Below are positions 34,375 through 47,289 of a stretch of DNA of 64,000 nucleotides, in pieces. Origin of the DNA: Eucalyptus grandis (Eukaryota > Streptophyta > Magnoliopsida > Myrtales > Myrtaceae); assembly GCF_016545825.1 (NCBI RefSeq), contig NC_052613.1, forward strand, positions 44,126,112 to 44,190,111. The letters are read 5' to 3'. Below the pieces are notes generated by a model. That model had not been told where the DNA came from, searched no databases, and saw nothing but the letters and a program-made list of their open reading frames with translations. How positions within the stretch are numbered: the first letter of the stretch is position 1; each line of letters starts with the position of its first letter. Both the position numbers and the translations under genes were made by a program.

Positions 34375-36573
34375 AAACTTTTCCAAATCCTGAAGACTGC
34401 CTCATAATTTAACTTGCCCTAATCTTGGTATGTACTTAGAGAGTTTTTCATGGTCGAGAAACTGCGGTTAAAATTGTAATGTCTCTTATGTCTTTTGTTC
34501 AGTTCTTTCTTATTCAAACACCCCCCCCCCTCGATGTATATTTGTACTTGGAACTTCATCGGTGTAACAACAATGTTGAAACACGTGAAGGAATACAACA
34601 TACATTGCGTTACATTTTCGTTCTTATAAAGGATCGCGACATTTACTCTACATTGTGAGTTAATTGTTATTGGGTACATCTTATTGTATCTCCCAACTTG
34701 AACCTACCAAACGTAAAATCAGAATGAACATGTATTTCTTAAAGGGAGCTACCCTCATTAGAAATTAAGTGGGTTGCGTATTAAGAATCAATATTATATT
34801 TAAGTTCATGAAAAGGAACACGTTTATATGAAAAGACATTCAGATAATATATGCATCATTATTGATTCAGTCTACATTATTCTAATTAAATGAATGCATA
34901 TTATTTCAAGGCTCCACATGTATAAAAAAGTTAGAGGTTGCTCATCTTTGCTTAGGCCTAGAATGATGCCCGACCAACCTCTTTGCCATGACTTTTGGAA
35001 GAGGTTGACCTACCGAGCATGAATTTCTTTGTGGGTTGGCCCGAAAAGGCAATAAATCATTTGGGATGGGACATATATTCCAAATTGAGTGGTTGCCTCC
35101 AGAGCAGGATAACTCTATGATTGGCAAATATGGGGCCCCGTTCCTAGAAAAATATCACAACTTTGGATTTTCCTCGATGCACTTGGCCTAATCCATGAGG
35201 AGGTTTCTGCCCAAAATGGTAACCTGGCTAGCAAAACCGAAGTGTCACATGGATCTATTTAGGACATGTCACGGTCGATTCCCAGTGTTCGAACCTCAAA
35301 ATTATGGCCCCAAACCCACACTACCTTCTATGCCAAACCATAACTGATGGAGTTTGTATCAAACTTAACCTCGCGCAATTTGTGTAATCGATAGATTGAT
35401 AAGGATGTTAGGTCGGCCGCCATATCATGTGATGGCGGATTCTGTTCAAGTTTAGCTGAACCTCGCTGGTTCAAAGGTGGTACAGTCCCACTTTTTAGTC
35501 TCTAATAAGCTGTCGAAAGCACAAGCATGGATACCTTCGATCTTCCCACTCAATTTGAGGTCCATATACGAGATTGAATGTGGAGAAATGGGTGCGTATC
35601 TGGTATCACTGAATTCTCTGAGTCACTGACAGACTCCATCATTTGGTTACCTCTTTTTTGTGGAAAGTTCCCTTCTGTAGCATTAGTGCAGAAGAGCACA
35701 CAGTTTCAGCTTCCTGGGGACAAGTTGTCTAGGGCAGATAAGACAGAAAGTGGAAGATCCCCGTTTGGACACGTCACTCCAATGTAAAACAGCCAACGGA
35801 TTTCCTAGACATGGGCAACAATCATTCCTAATCCTCAAAGTGGTCGGATGTCAATGCGTCTGTCTCTCTCTCTATCTCACACGGCGCTTTCAATATGTCT
35901 TGCTTCATGTCTTCGAACTTGGGTTTGCCTGGCCGGTGATCTCAACCATATGGGGAAGCATATAGCTCGCTCTTCTTCTGCTCGATTGACCTCTTTCGAA
36001 TGTGAATTCTGGGTTTGTCTCTCCCTCTGGAGATCGATGGACACACGCATCGATCAAAGCGGGTGAGTGAACTTTGACATGTTCTTACTCTTTCGCTTTC
36101 TAAACAATTTTGGTTAGGGATAGCGAAAGATCGTGATTCTAATGTTGTTTTTCCGAACAGGCCTCTCTATATGTGTTGACAATAGCCCTATATTTTGGAA
36201 TAATATGATAAATGCAAGCAATAAAGAGATTGATTTTACATTCTATGTTCATGGGATGTCGAGTTTTCTTTGTGACGACAAATCACTTTATAAAATATAT
36301 ATATATATATATAACCATAGCAAAATTCAACTATCTCGTAATCAAGGAGTAACCTGAGAATTTATCCATCAATTCAAAAACTACCATTCCCTTCACGTGC
36401 CAAACAAGATATAAAAGATGCCTAAGCCGTAGCAACTGCCCGAAGTACAAATAACCAGAAACCATAGAGTGAAGATCAATTATTTGCCTTCATTAGCCAT
36501 TACATTGTCCCTTCGAACTTGTAAATCTCCCCTTTTTGCCTAATACGCTAATCAATCCACAAAACGTTATCAA
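34375..36573. other. PAL2 3' flank and intergenic DNA
   Basis: 34375-34835 is the conserved PAL 3' flank. 34840-35315 matches 19149-19365 and 20289-20575. At about 35316 the homology jumps to about 21947 of unit 1, a loss of roughly 1.4 kb with a short aaa overlap at the junction. 35330-36570 matches 21960-23305. Only pieces of the unrecognised remnant (35316-35560) are seen. Confidence 0.7.
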
Positions 36574-36578
36574 GTAAG

Positions 36579-37507
36579 TGTTGGAGAAATTTTCTTGAAG
36601 TGTTTTGAAGCTGACAAAACGTTTCCATCAGTCTAGTCTGAAGGCTTGCAGACTCTGCTATTTAAAGTCTGAAGACCTCCGGACAGCCAGACTCAAGACT
36701 CAAAGTCTATCCTCATTGACAGTCTCTAATCCGTTAAAGAAAGGTTATCCAGAACTGGATGTTTCGTTAAGGATTTAATCTTATCAACTGGAGAAGATCT
36801 CGTGGCTGGAAAAGACATAACGGAGTCCTTTGATTGATCGAAGATTGACTCGATAATTGAAGATCCGGTGATTACCTAAATATTATTGGAAGGTTCTACT
36901 TATGGAAACCGAGATCCTGATTGTATGGGCGAACATGATTGATGGGCTATCGACACGTTCCTTTAATAGCTCGGATAATCTTCCTAATTGATTCCGTCCA
37001 ACGGGTAGATTGGAGGAATTCTTTTGGTAAGTGCCAACGGGTATGATGGCATAAAAGAGTATATAAGGAAGACGTTCTAAGTTGTTGAGGTGTGCGCGAT
37101 AGAAGAATTCCAAAGTCTGAAGCTCCTTTTTGTTTAGACAATTCCTTTGAGCGAATACTTGTATACAAAAGAGTCTATATTTGTGAGAAATCTTGAGGAG
37201 GTGTGGTAGAACATCCACACTGTGGAATCAAGGCAAAGCTGTGCTGTAACTTCTTTTTTGTTCATAAGTGAAATCCAGCCGGTGGGCTGTCAGTGCGGAA
37301 GAGTGGACGTAGGTTTGGAATAAGCCGAACCACTATAAACCCTGTGTTCAATTTTCTCTTCCTTGCTCTCTTTACCTTGATCGTATTTCATTTTGTTAAT
37401 CAAAAAAGAATTTCCTTTCTATCGTTTGCCAAGAATCGCTTCCATATCTCGATAAATTGTTTGTGCACCTATTCACCCCCCTCTAGGTGCTTATACTAGC
37501 TATCTCA
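36579..37507 (+). mobile_element. Solo LTR of the SIRE-type copia family
   Basis: 929 bp, starting TGTTGGAGAAAT and ending CTATCTCA, flanked by the 5-bp duplication gtaag (36574-36578 and 37508-37512). Unit 1 has the intact site at 23306. The first 600 bp match the start of the element at 56291 (aagctgacaaaa-gtttccatca, agtctgaag-cttgcagact, gtccaacgggtagatt). A TATA-like agtatataaggaag lies at about 37058-37071. No internal region remains, so it arose by recombination between two LTRs. It sits a few bases past the third exon block of the SCYL2 remnant, in its splice donor. Confidence 0.92.
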
Positions 37508-37515
37508 GTAAGGAC

Positions 37516-38514
37516 CTGTAAAATCAAGTGCTGTAGGCCTGAAAGATTCATTTGCTGACAGCATTCTATGCAAGTTAAGAACTAACTCAGGAGGAATGGT
37601 TGAGGAAGCTTCATTTGCTAAGTACGTCAAGGTATTCATGTACTGCGTATAGCACACCAAAAGCAAAACTCATTGGTAGAGCAACATATATGGAGAGAGA
37701 ACCCATATAAATATGTGTGTCCTCCAATCCACCTACACGGGCACACACTTGGGTTACATAGAGATGGAAGGACAAGCCCAGCGTTCGAAAGAAAAGGAAC
37801 ATTTTGACATTGTTATGGCAGTCAAACAAAGTCTTGCGAGCAATTAAGTAGTAAGCAAGCATCCAAAACTAAATATATCAGAAGCACACCCAGCTGAAGC
37901 CGTTTTGCACCAGACCACTTTAGGAGCAGTGCAATTGAGTGATGGCTGCAAAAGACAGTACAGAATCCTCAAGATCTTATTCCTGCACGATCATTACAAA
38001 AGCTGGCATAAGTAACCAAACTGCCATCATACTAATATCCGCAATAACATGCTGAACAAAATGTGAGAATTGTGCCACACAATACTGTCATGACTTGCAT
38101 ACAAGAGAATTTTCAGTCTATTTCCACAGTTTAACATCACTAAGTACTAGATCAAGAATGGTTGGGATAGCAAGAGAACAAGAATCGAGTAGGGAGAAAC
38201 TACAAAAACACAATCAGTCACCAACTTGAAGTCAGGATGAGTAAAATCATCGTGAATAAAGGAAAATGATAAGTAACTTTCACCAACCTCTATTGTGAGA
38301 TCAAAATATGAAAAGGAATGTGCAACGGTTATGTCCCAAAGAATGGAGAGATGAAAACAAAGTCGGTTTCCTTCACTCATCATCTTATTGAGTTATCCAC
38401 ACACAGAATAATGAAAAAGTTGCAGACTAGATAAATCCACGGTGGCCTGATCTGAGGAAATGGCAAAACCAAATCCACAAGCTTCCAAGATCCACTTGAT
38501 GTAATAAGCACATT
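37516..38514 (-). pseudogene. SCY1-like protein kinase (SCYL2-type) gene fragment, unit 2
   Basis: Sister of the fragment at 23315-24310, with blocks at 38514-38405, 37945-37800 and 37642-37516. The frameshift in the middle block (loss of a base after G-C-L) is shared with unit 1, so the fragment was already dead before duplication. Extra damage here: a 4-base insertion in the third block and the solo LTR inserted directly after it. Confidence 0.67.
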
Positions 38515-38764
38515 CTGCAAAAGATGTTCCGACAATTACTTATGCATGTCCAAATACCCATATGCTCTTCTTAAATCCCGAATTTAAGAGTGAAACAACA
38601 TAATTTTACTTAAAGGGTAGAAACACCACCCAATAAAGGGAAAGACAAAGTTATCTTCTTTTAAGAGTGAAACAACTTAATTTAGAAATTACCAACTTAT
38701 TTGGAGCTTGCAAATTCCTAAATTTTGTACAAAATTATCTCCTTTTATTTGCATATTTTACTAA

Positions 38765-39566
38765 GGGAAAATTTTAAAAAGGGACTCGAAGTACCATCTT
38801 TTCCTCAAATAAGGGTCCAAAGAGGATATTGTTTCAAATAAGGACTGAAAGTGAATATTGTTTAAAATAATGATCTAAAGCAGTTACGTTTTTTTTTTTT
38901 TTTTGGTGACCCGGGAATCACCATACAACTGGCAACCAGTGGCGTAAATCCGAGGTGGACTGAGCCACCACCACAGACCCAGCCGCGGGTGAGTCACGCG
39001 AATGCGACGCCTCTGGGATTCGAACTCCTTCCCTTCATGAGGGGGAGAGAGCCCGAAGCCAGCTACACCACCGCGGGCGGTGGTATCTAAAGCGGTTATG
39101 TTTGTTTCAAATAAGGATTTAAAATGGCTATATCGGTTTCTAATAACTTTTCGGCAATCACGGTATTTTCGTCATTTGTCATTTTTCCTCTTTTTTTTTC
39201 TTTTTTTCTTCTGGTTCTTCTTCTTCCTCTTCGCCGGCGAAGAGGAAGAAGCGAACCAAAAAAATAAAAGAAAGGAAAAAAGGAAAATGCCAAATGACGA
39301 ACCGATTGGAAAACGAAGAGGAAGAAGCAGAACCAAAAAAATAAAAGAAAGGAAAAAAGGGAAAAATGCCAAATGACGAACTGATTGGAAAATTTAGCGG
39401 GTTGGTGATCGGCAAAGTTAGGTCATTATTTGAAATAACCAAAGCCATTTCAGGCCTTTATTTGAAATAATCAAGGCAATTTCAAATCTTTATTTGAAAT
39501 AAAATCCACTTTGGGCTCTTATTTGAAAAAATAAGGACACTTTGGCTCCTTTTTAAAAAATTTCCC
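38765..39566. mobile_element. Hairpin-like TIR element in unit 2, with an inserted SINE
   Basis: Same element as 24563-25103, ends gggaaaatttt and aatttccc. It is enlarged by the SINE at 38889-39084 with its duplication and by an internal tandem duplication of about 75 bp (39238-39371, around gaagaggaagaagc...aatgccaaatgacgaa). Confidence 0.75.
38889..39084 (-). mobile_element. tRNA-derived SINE in unit 2
   Basis: Minus-strand copy of the family at 20733-20949, with a T tract at the left (3' poly(A) of the element) and B-box reverse complement gggattcgaactcc near 39016. It is flanked by atctaaagcagttacg/atctaaagcggttatg (38873-38888 and 39085-39100). Unit 1 has the empty site at about 24704. 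Confidence 0.88.
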
Positions 39567-40500
39567 TTTTACTAATGCTTTGAATTCGCTAACTATTTTA
39601 TAAAATTCATAAGCTAAATTAGTATTATTTACTAAATTTTGTCCAATTAAAATTTTTAGTTTTGATTTACCAACTATCTTTGAATTATTTACGAATATTT
39701 AATTTTTTTAATCTACCAATTGTCTTGTTAAAGTTACCAAGTGTGTTTGTCTTGGAGCTATTTTTTTTTTTTTAAATTTAAAAGACTCATTCAAAAATTA
39801 CCAATCAAAATTAGCTTGATTTACAAGTTTTCTTCCATTAAATTATCAAATAGTATTGAGTGCCTACTTTCATTTGAATTACTTACCACACTCTAGTTGT
39901 TTAAATTCTCAATTTGCCTAATTTTCTTATCGTTTCTAAACTTTGCTTTTCCTAGCAACTCTTGTGATTTACCGACTCCTTTTTCAAATATTATCACTAA
40001 CCTAATTAAAGTGACATAACAACTTCTCTTTGATTAAATTATCGGCTAGTCTTGGATTGCCAACTCTCATTCGAGTTACTTACGGCATTTTATCTTTCCT
40101 AACTCCTCCATACATATTTATCCAAAACATGCGACATTATCATACGCAATCACATCTTTTTCCATCGATCTTTTTCATACAAAATATGCGGGACTTCTTG
40201 AGCTCCCGATTAATCTTCATTAAATGAGCTAGTTATCTCAACTCAAATAGTGCTTGATGGTACATTATTGTACGTTTATACACCTGACCATCATCTTGAT
40301 AGGATAAGCTTTTGCTAACAAAATTGCCAAATATACAGATTAGGTATCAGTTTGGCCATGGTTTGATTAAGTCCAGGTAATTAGCTGCACTTTTGGATGA
40401 CTCCGGGTTCGAGACTCCAGCTACCAAATCAAGACTCGAAAAAAAAAGAGATTAGTCGATTTAACCATTTTATTTAAAAAGATGCTATTTCCACTTTATT

Positions 40501-40737
40501 TTACGATTTTAATACCTCTTCTTTTTTCTTGCAAGTTACTTCTCCGATATGGGCTTCTAGACGAAGAAGGGTTTGACGTGCATATAGTCTAACTTGATCC
40601 GGATTTTCTTGATATATTAAGTATAAATCTACAAGTAAGTACCTAAAATACATATCTAATAAAGCACATAAACTCCCATTTTCTTCTGGACTTATCAAGA
40701 AACCTGATGGATGGAGACACCCTTTCGATTCTTCCAA
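40501..40737 (-). other. Small open frame of unknown identity, sister of 26073-26342
   Basis: 78 codons, minus strand, M-E-E-S-K-G-C-L-H-P-S-G at the start and the same C-terminal block as unit 1. The unit-2 frame is open through E-S-K-G-C-L-H-P-S-G-F-L-I-S-P-E-E-N, which in unit 1 lies in a different frame. Not recognised. Could be an exon remnant. Confidence 0.3.
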
Positions 40738-40958
40738 GGTTGCAACTTGTTGAGGGACAAAATAAATTCACAATTAAATTCCCAACATTAGGAACTCGTT
40801 GATAATACTAGCATGTACACGTGCATATTAGTCAAAAGTCTAGAAAACCTTCCCTTGTTTATAGGTTAGCTCCAGATAAAGGTCGATCTAAATAAACCCA
40901 GGTTGAAGAATTCAAGAATAATTTAATCTTGAAAAAAAGCAAAACCCAAAACCTCGTC

Positions 40959-40980
40959 CATACATACATACATACATACA

Positions 40981-41010
<30 letters not shown>
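40959..41010. repeat. (CATA)n microsatellite
   Basis: About 13 tetranucleotide units. Unit 1 has only a short (CATA) tract at about 26529-26550. Confidence 0.95.
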
Positions 41011-41016
<6 letters not shown>

Positions 41017-43683
41017 GATACACACATATAAAAGATACACTTAAGAATTTCGAGGTTCTTGTTTTAGTTGGTTGAAGTAGTGATTAGCTTTTAGTCTTTT
41101 TAAGTAAAGACTATGAAATGCAGAGAAGGAATTGGGACTTGGGATTAGATGCCTCCTCCACCTGGTATCTTGTATCTACGTATTGAAAATTCTAATAGGA
41201 CATCGAAGTTGGAGTGTTAAAAGTATATCTCACATAACTTAGCTACCGGATTTATAACGAAGTTATTTACATCAATAAATTTACTAATAGTTTAAGATGC
41301 ATCTTCTAGGAATACAAAAATCTATTGTCTTGTGTTCAATTCTACGAAATCTTTCTATCATAGTGGCAAATTTAAACACCGTTCGCTAGTGAAAACAATG
41401 GTCATAGATTTTTTTTTTTTTTTTTTTTTTTTAAGTAAGGTGTTGGTAAATTTATCAACAGCTTTATGAAATTGCCAACTTATTTAGAGTTTGCAAATTT
41501 ACAAATTTTGTACAAACTTATCTATTTTTATTTGTATATCTTGCTAATGCTTTGAATTCACTAATATTTTTTTAAAAATGAAATTGATAACTTAAATTAG
41601 TGTGATTTACTAATTTGTCAAATTAAGTTTTTAAATTTTGGTTTACCAACTCTCTGCGAATTATTTACCAACATTTAATTTTATTTAATCCTCCAAATTT
41701 CCCGTTAAAGTTACCAACTTGTATTACTTTTTACCACCTTTTATGTATCTTTCCTAACTCATCCAATATATGTTTTCTGCGCAACATGTGACGAAGACGT
41801 GATCATACGCAATCACATCTTTTTCCGTCGATCTTTTTCAGACAAAACACACAAGACTTCTTGGGCTCTCAATTAATCTCTACTATAAGAGCTAGTCATC
41901 CCGACTCAAATAGTGAAGGTCCACAGTAACATTATAGGCTCATGCTCCCTAACACAATTGCTGGCTGAATCCATGAATTATGTATCGGTTTGGCCATGGT
42001 TTGATCAAGTCTTGGTGATTAGCTGCACGCTGGTCAACTCCAGCTACCGAAACACACATTAATTAATAAGACTCAGGAAAATATTCGCGCCCAATTACTG
42101 CTATCTGTTCATAGGATCCGATCGAATATTTGCGTCACCCTTTTTATGTCGGATGTAAATCTCTTATTGGCTTCACCAACTCGAAGGAACTGCGACCCTT
42201 TGTTTTCTCTCGTCTTCTCTTTCTTTTCTTCCCTCGATTTTCCTTTATTTTCTCCGGGGTTGGTGGTAATCGGTAGGCACGACTTTAATAAATTCTTTGG
42301 CCCATGTCCGCATTTAAAATGTGGTCTGACCGCATCTGAATTGAAAAGCTAGCTACCGTCTCCCTAAGATGACAGACTGGCGATTTGATCGAAAGTGGTG
42401 GGACAAAAGGGTAATGATACCCAGTCTTTGGATCGGATGGATGGGATTTATTAATCCCCAGCTAATCCACTTAATTTAATTTACTTCGTCTCAAAATTCG
42501 GGGCTGAGTTCTTTGAAAGTTTCCTTGTGAGCACGGACCTGACTCGCACGTGATTTGCGAAATGACGTGGATCTTTTCATGCAATTAGATACAAACGGCA
42601 TTGGAAAATATGGTTTTATAACTTAGTCAAGTATTATAGTTACACCATTACCCAAATTTCTGAATATCTTTTCATTTTCGGGAAGTAACGAAGAAGGACA
42701 TGGCTTGGGATTTACTCTTTTTGGGTCAACAACTTAACATAGGATTTTGGAACATGACTTTTCCTTTTAATACGGTCAACAGATTCAAAAATAGGGTCAT
42801 TCCTAAATTGATTTAATAATCAATTTGGGAATATTTAATCTTTATATATCTTCATGACCTACTCCCAAAACAAGGTAGTTATGTGGGCATATTTAATCTT
42901 TATATAGCTTCACGACCTACTCCCAAAACAAGGTAGTTTTGTCTTTACCAGCAACTCATCGAAATCGCGATTCCACAACGGAGTTTAGTTTAGGAATCGA
43001 ATTTTCATTTGACATTTTATTTGGTATGTCCTATGTTGCTAACATCCCACATGGTCATGGAATAAGGAAAAAAATTATGTGAATGCAGTTTCTTTCTTGG
43101 GAAAAAGTCAAAATAGAAAACGAATCCCATCGCAAAATCTTTCTTCAATATATGTGAAGACAAAAGGTCCTCATATACTCTTCCATTTGAGTTGAAATTA
43201 TCACGCATGGCACTACATTGAGATTTATAGTTTGTACTGAATTTTGTGATTGGATTGAATTTTAATTTTTATTCAATTTAAATTTTACGGTCCACAAATG
43301 TTGCATTTTTGTAATCCGAAGCGTTCGAGACTTTGACATTATATCTACGATTTTTTTGGAATCTAAGTATTTTTAAGTTACGGTGGAAAAACAAAAGGAA
43401 TAAAATTTTCTTTTAATTATTTGCAAACAAGCAAGCTCATCTTATTACGTCACCGAGATAATAAATTTAGTTTACAAGTGAAAAATAGAAATTGTTCAGC
43501 ACGCTTGTCTCTTGCTATCATTGAAGTGTTTAGTGTCATGCGAAATATAAGCAATTTATTAATTATTAAGTGTTCTAAAGGGTCAATACATGTGAGGTTA
43601 ATGAATTATCGAGATATTGAAAGTATAGTCAATTGTAATCAAGAGGCAAATGTCTTCAATGCTTCGATTGTCTTTGTGTTCTA

Positions 43684-43908
43684 TGAAAAAAGCAAGGAAG
43701 AATAAGGAAAACGTAGGAAATTTTTGTATATTCTATTTTGTATATCAAATAGTGTACAATGCTGTACAATTATATCACTAGGCATGTACAAGAAAAAGGA
43801 AATAAAGAATATTACAAAATCAATTTCGATATTAGACTGATATTAATTGATCTGGCATATCAATCTAAATCCTAAAGAATATTGCACAGGATCGCATATC
43901 TTCCAACA
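43684..43908 (-). repeat. 3' LTR of copia A3
   Basis: 225 bp. + strand begins tgaaaaaagcaagg and ends atcttccaaca. The adjacent polypurine tract reads AAGGGGAAA on the minus strand (43909-43917). Confidence 0.92.
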
Positions 43909-43919
43909 TTTCCCCTTAA

Positions 43920-45671
43920 ACTGGTGGCTTGTAGATGTCAAAGACACTTAGCTTGCTTAGTAGATATGCGTGTTGTCTCTGACATAGAGGTTTGGTGAAG
44001 ACATCTGCAGGTTGTTCTGTAGTCCCAATTCCTCTTGTTTCGATTACCTCCTCTTGAATCTTCTCTCAGGTGAAGTGACAGTCCACTTCTATGGGCTTTG
44101 TTCTTTCGTGCACTATAGGATTGGACGCAAGTTTTGTTATGTCGTTGTCACAAAACAACATGCTGGGTCCCTTTGTTTGCACCCCAAGGTCCTGAAGCAA
44201 GCCTCACAGCCACACTATTTCACAAGTGGTCTTCGCCATAGCTCGATATTCAGCCTCTATTGAAGATAAAGACATGGTTGGCTGCTTCTTCGTCTTCCAA
44301 GAAAGTAAAATTTTCCCAGCATGATACGGAATCCTATAATTGATCTCCTGCTCATCGGACAAGTTGCTTAATCAGCGTCACAATAAGTTGTCATCTCCAT
44401 GTTGCATCTTTTTTAAAGAAGAATTCCAAGTCCTAGACATTTCTTCAAATACTTAACAACCTTTAGAGCGTGTGGGACTGCTTTGACTTGTGCATAAACC
44501 GACTGAGTGTCTGCACATCATAACATATATCTGGTTTAGTCATGGTAAAATATATGAGCTTTCCTACCAGCCTTTGATAACCTGATGGGTCTCTGTATCA
44601 TCTTGGAGATTTCTTTCATCACGGTCCACCGTAGTTAACTTGACATTTTGTTCGATTGGAATAGCTGCCAATTTGCTTCCCGATAAACCTGCTTCTGATA
44701 TGATCTCTAGCACGAATTTTCGTTGAATGATGGAAATCCCTTGATTTGATCGAGCAATTTCTATTCTTAGAAAATATTTGGGTGATCCCAAGTCCTTTAT
44801 GTGAAATGTCGAATGCGTGTATTCCTTGAAGCTCTTTATGACAATTGCATCTACCCATAATAAGTATATCATCAATGTATATCATTAAAAATATGGATGA
44901 CATACCTTTTGTCCATGTAAAAATAGCGTAGTGATATTTAGACCGTTTGAAACTTGTTGCTGTGAGAGCATTCGCGAACTTGGCATACCATTGCCTAGAT
45001 GCTTGTTTGAGACCATAAAGGGATTTGCGGAGACGACATACTTTGTTCTCCCCCTGTCTCCATAAACCCTGAGGAAGTTTCATATAAATTTCTTCATCCA
45101 AATCACCATGGAGAAATGTATTGTGGACATCCATTTGGTGTAATGACCAATCTTGGGAAGCCGTAACCGATAGGAAGGAGTGAACCGTGACATCTTTGGC
45201 CACTAGAGAGAAGGTCTCGTGATAGTCGAATCATTCTCACTGTGTAAACCCTTTGGCCACGAATCGAGCTTTACATCGTTCAATCAATCCATCTACTCGA
45301 AACTTTATCTTGTAAACCCATTTACATCCTATTGCCTTACGATTAGTAGGTAAAGTCACAAGATCCCATGTATGGTTGTCATTTAATGCTTGTAATTCTG
45401 CTGGCATGGCCTTTTGCCAGTGTGGATCCATGGATGCTTCATCATAACTAGCTGGTTCCCTTTCTTCAGATATGCAACTAATACATTGTCTATGTTCTGG
45501 AGACAATTGATTGAAAGAGACATAGGACGAGATAGGATAATGAATACCTAGTGAGTTGTGTGTGGCACAAATATAATCCTTAGTCCAAGTTGGTGGGCAT
45601 GTGATGCACCCTGAATGTCGAGGAGGATTTGGACGTGATGGTAGAGGCTCTTCCATAGGTGGTGCCGTCAT
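43920..45671 (-). pseudogene. Copia A3 reverse transcriptase and RNase H, broken
   Basis: RT N-terminal block 45237-45671 (W-V-Y-K-I-K-F; G-F-T-Q), then two stop codons, then the palm at 44619-45203 (M-D-V-H-N-T-F-L-H-G-D-L; L-Y-G-L-K-Q-A-S-R-Q-W-Y; catalytic Y-I-D-D), thumb at 44564-44875. RNase H is visible near 44210-44290 as [10 protein letters not shown] and T-T-C-E-I-V-W-L, with frameshifts between. The stops after G-F-T-Q are shared with A1. Confidence 0.87.
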
Positions 45672-46894
45672 GAGTTTGGAGCTTCTTCAGTAGTTGCATC
45701 CTCAGATCTTGGAGAAATTTCCTCAGCAGTAGTCCAATTGCTTGTGGAAGCACTGTTGAAGGTTCCTGGATTTCCTATCACAACATAATCAAGATCCTTG
45801 GATATATCGTCTTCAGGGAAAATAACTCGAGAAGGATTGAGATCGTTTTCTTTTGAGGATTGATCTTCAGCAAATGGAAACATGTCCTCATGGAAGACTA
45901 CATCTCTACTTATGAGGAATTCTCTTGTAGAGGGTTGAAACACACGATACCCCTTCTGAAGATTTGGATATTCCATAAATATGCACGGTTGGGCACGAAG
46001 ACTCATTTTGTTCGGAGGGCCTGTCGCAATGACGTTGCATAAACACCCAAAAATTCTTAGGTGATCCATTTTTGGTTTCTTTCGAAAAAGGACTTCGAAA
46101 GGGCTTCGACCGTTCAACACTTTCGTTGGCATCCAATTAATTAAGTACACTGCCGTGATCATGCATTCTGCCCAAAAATTATTTGGAATAGAGGCCTGAA
46201 ACTTCAAGGCACGTGCCACTTCCAGAATATGTCGATGCTTTCTTTCAACTACTCCATTTTGTTGTGGAGTGTATGTGCACGAACTTTCATGCAAGATGCC
46301 ATAGGATGAAAATATTGATGCGCATTCATGGTTGAAAAATTCTCTTCCATTATCTATCCTAATCCGCTGGATAGATTTTCCAAATTGGGTCTTTGATAAA
46401 GAGATAAATTCCTTTAAGTGAGATAGAACTTGACCCTTAGTTTGCAAGAGGAAGATCCATGTTGCTCGAGAATGATCATCAACAATAGTAAGAAAATATT
46501 TTGATCCATCATGATTAGGTGTATGATACGGTCCCCATACATCAGCATGAATTAGCGAGAAAGCACTAGTGGAACGACTCATGCTAACTGGAAAGGGTGC
46601 ACGTAATTGTTTTGTAAGTGGGCAGATATGACACTGAGAGTAAGGAAATAAAGCACCGTGGCCCATTCTAGAATGCAAAAGGAAATTTTTATCATTGGTA
46701 GTGACATTACGCAATGATTGTTTATTGAAGGAAACTTGAGATAAATATAAAGTTCTTGGAATGCTAGTCCAAAAAAATAGTCCGTCGGAAAGATTACCCA
46801 AACCCATCAGTTTCATGTCGAAAGGGCCTGAAAGAAACAGATATCGGCATTGAAGAAAATACAACAAGAGTTTTCCTTGCAGCTCTAGACACAA
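45668..46894 (-). pseudogene. Copia A3 integrase, open for 408 codons
   Basis: One uninterrupted frame from the GAG-pre-integrase region through the integrase core and C-terminus. The DDE residues are all present: H-A-D-V-W-G-P, R-I-D-N-G-R-E-F, N-G-V-V-E-R-K-H. F-W-A-E-C and the L-R-I-F-G-C-L motif follow. It is part of a polyprotein and has no true start of its own. It is called a pseudogene because the surrounding gag-pol is broken. Confidence 0.9.
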
Positions 46895-47105
46895 AAATCA
46901 GATTGAACTGGAAATCTGGAACATAGAAGACATTTCTCAGTGTTATTTGAGGGCTAAGGTTCACAATTCCTATAGTGGTCACATAGGTAATGCTTCCATT
47001 TGGCAATCTTACAGAAACAGGAATACTTAAATTTTCATGAATAATGGAAAAGAAGCCTTTATCACAAACAATATGATCATTAGCCTCTGAGTCAATCATC
47101 CAAGA
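46794..47105 (-). pseudogene. Copia A3 protease
   Basis: 101-codon frame beginning M-I-D-S-E-A-N-D-H-I-V. The family active site is D-S-G-A; here the Gly is Glu (GAG), which should abolish the aspartic protease. Copy A1 keeps D-S-G but is frameshifted right after it. Confidence 0.82.
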
Positions 47106-47289
47106 ATTTCGGGAAATAGAGTATTAGGCAATGAGAAATACCTGAGAAGCTACTTCCTTTGTTGGAAATGTCCATTTTTTGCAATGCCTTTATAAACTGC
47201 TGATACTACCCTTGAGTGATAGGCTGATCATTATTTGAACCTAAGGTCTGATAAGCTGCTACTGAAGATTCCTTCCCCATTTTCCTTTT

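Larger units (their letters stand above)
28991..43204 (+). repeat. Segmental duplication unit 2 (contains PAL2)
   Basis: Second unit, about 14.2 kb, the most compact. It lacks the copia insertion of units 1 and 3 and the nested LTR insertion of unit 1. It has its own solo LTR (36579-37507), its own SINE (38889-39084) and a deletion of about 1.4 kb at 35316, where the sequence jumps from the base after 'ggcccc' to 'cccacac'. Boundaries are set at the start of the R repeat and are approximate. Confidence 0.85.
39567..43204. other. AT-rich intergenic DNA of unit 2
   Basis: Collinear with 25104-28990 without the unit-1 SINE. It holds the diverged internal duplication (39590-40400 versus 41450-42020), the small unknown frame at 40501-40737, a poly(T) run at about 41409-41434 and the 59-bp direct repeat at 42829-42940. 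No other gene supported. Confidence 0.6.

Noticed and set aside
33613..34386. Long minus-strand open frame (257 codons) opposite PAL2, and similar ones opposite PAL1 and PAL3
   Set aside because: It is the shadow of a GC-rich, codon-biased exon: rich in Leu, Arg, Val and Gln, breaks where the PAL indels fall, and matches no known family. The + strand has the full PAL motif set.
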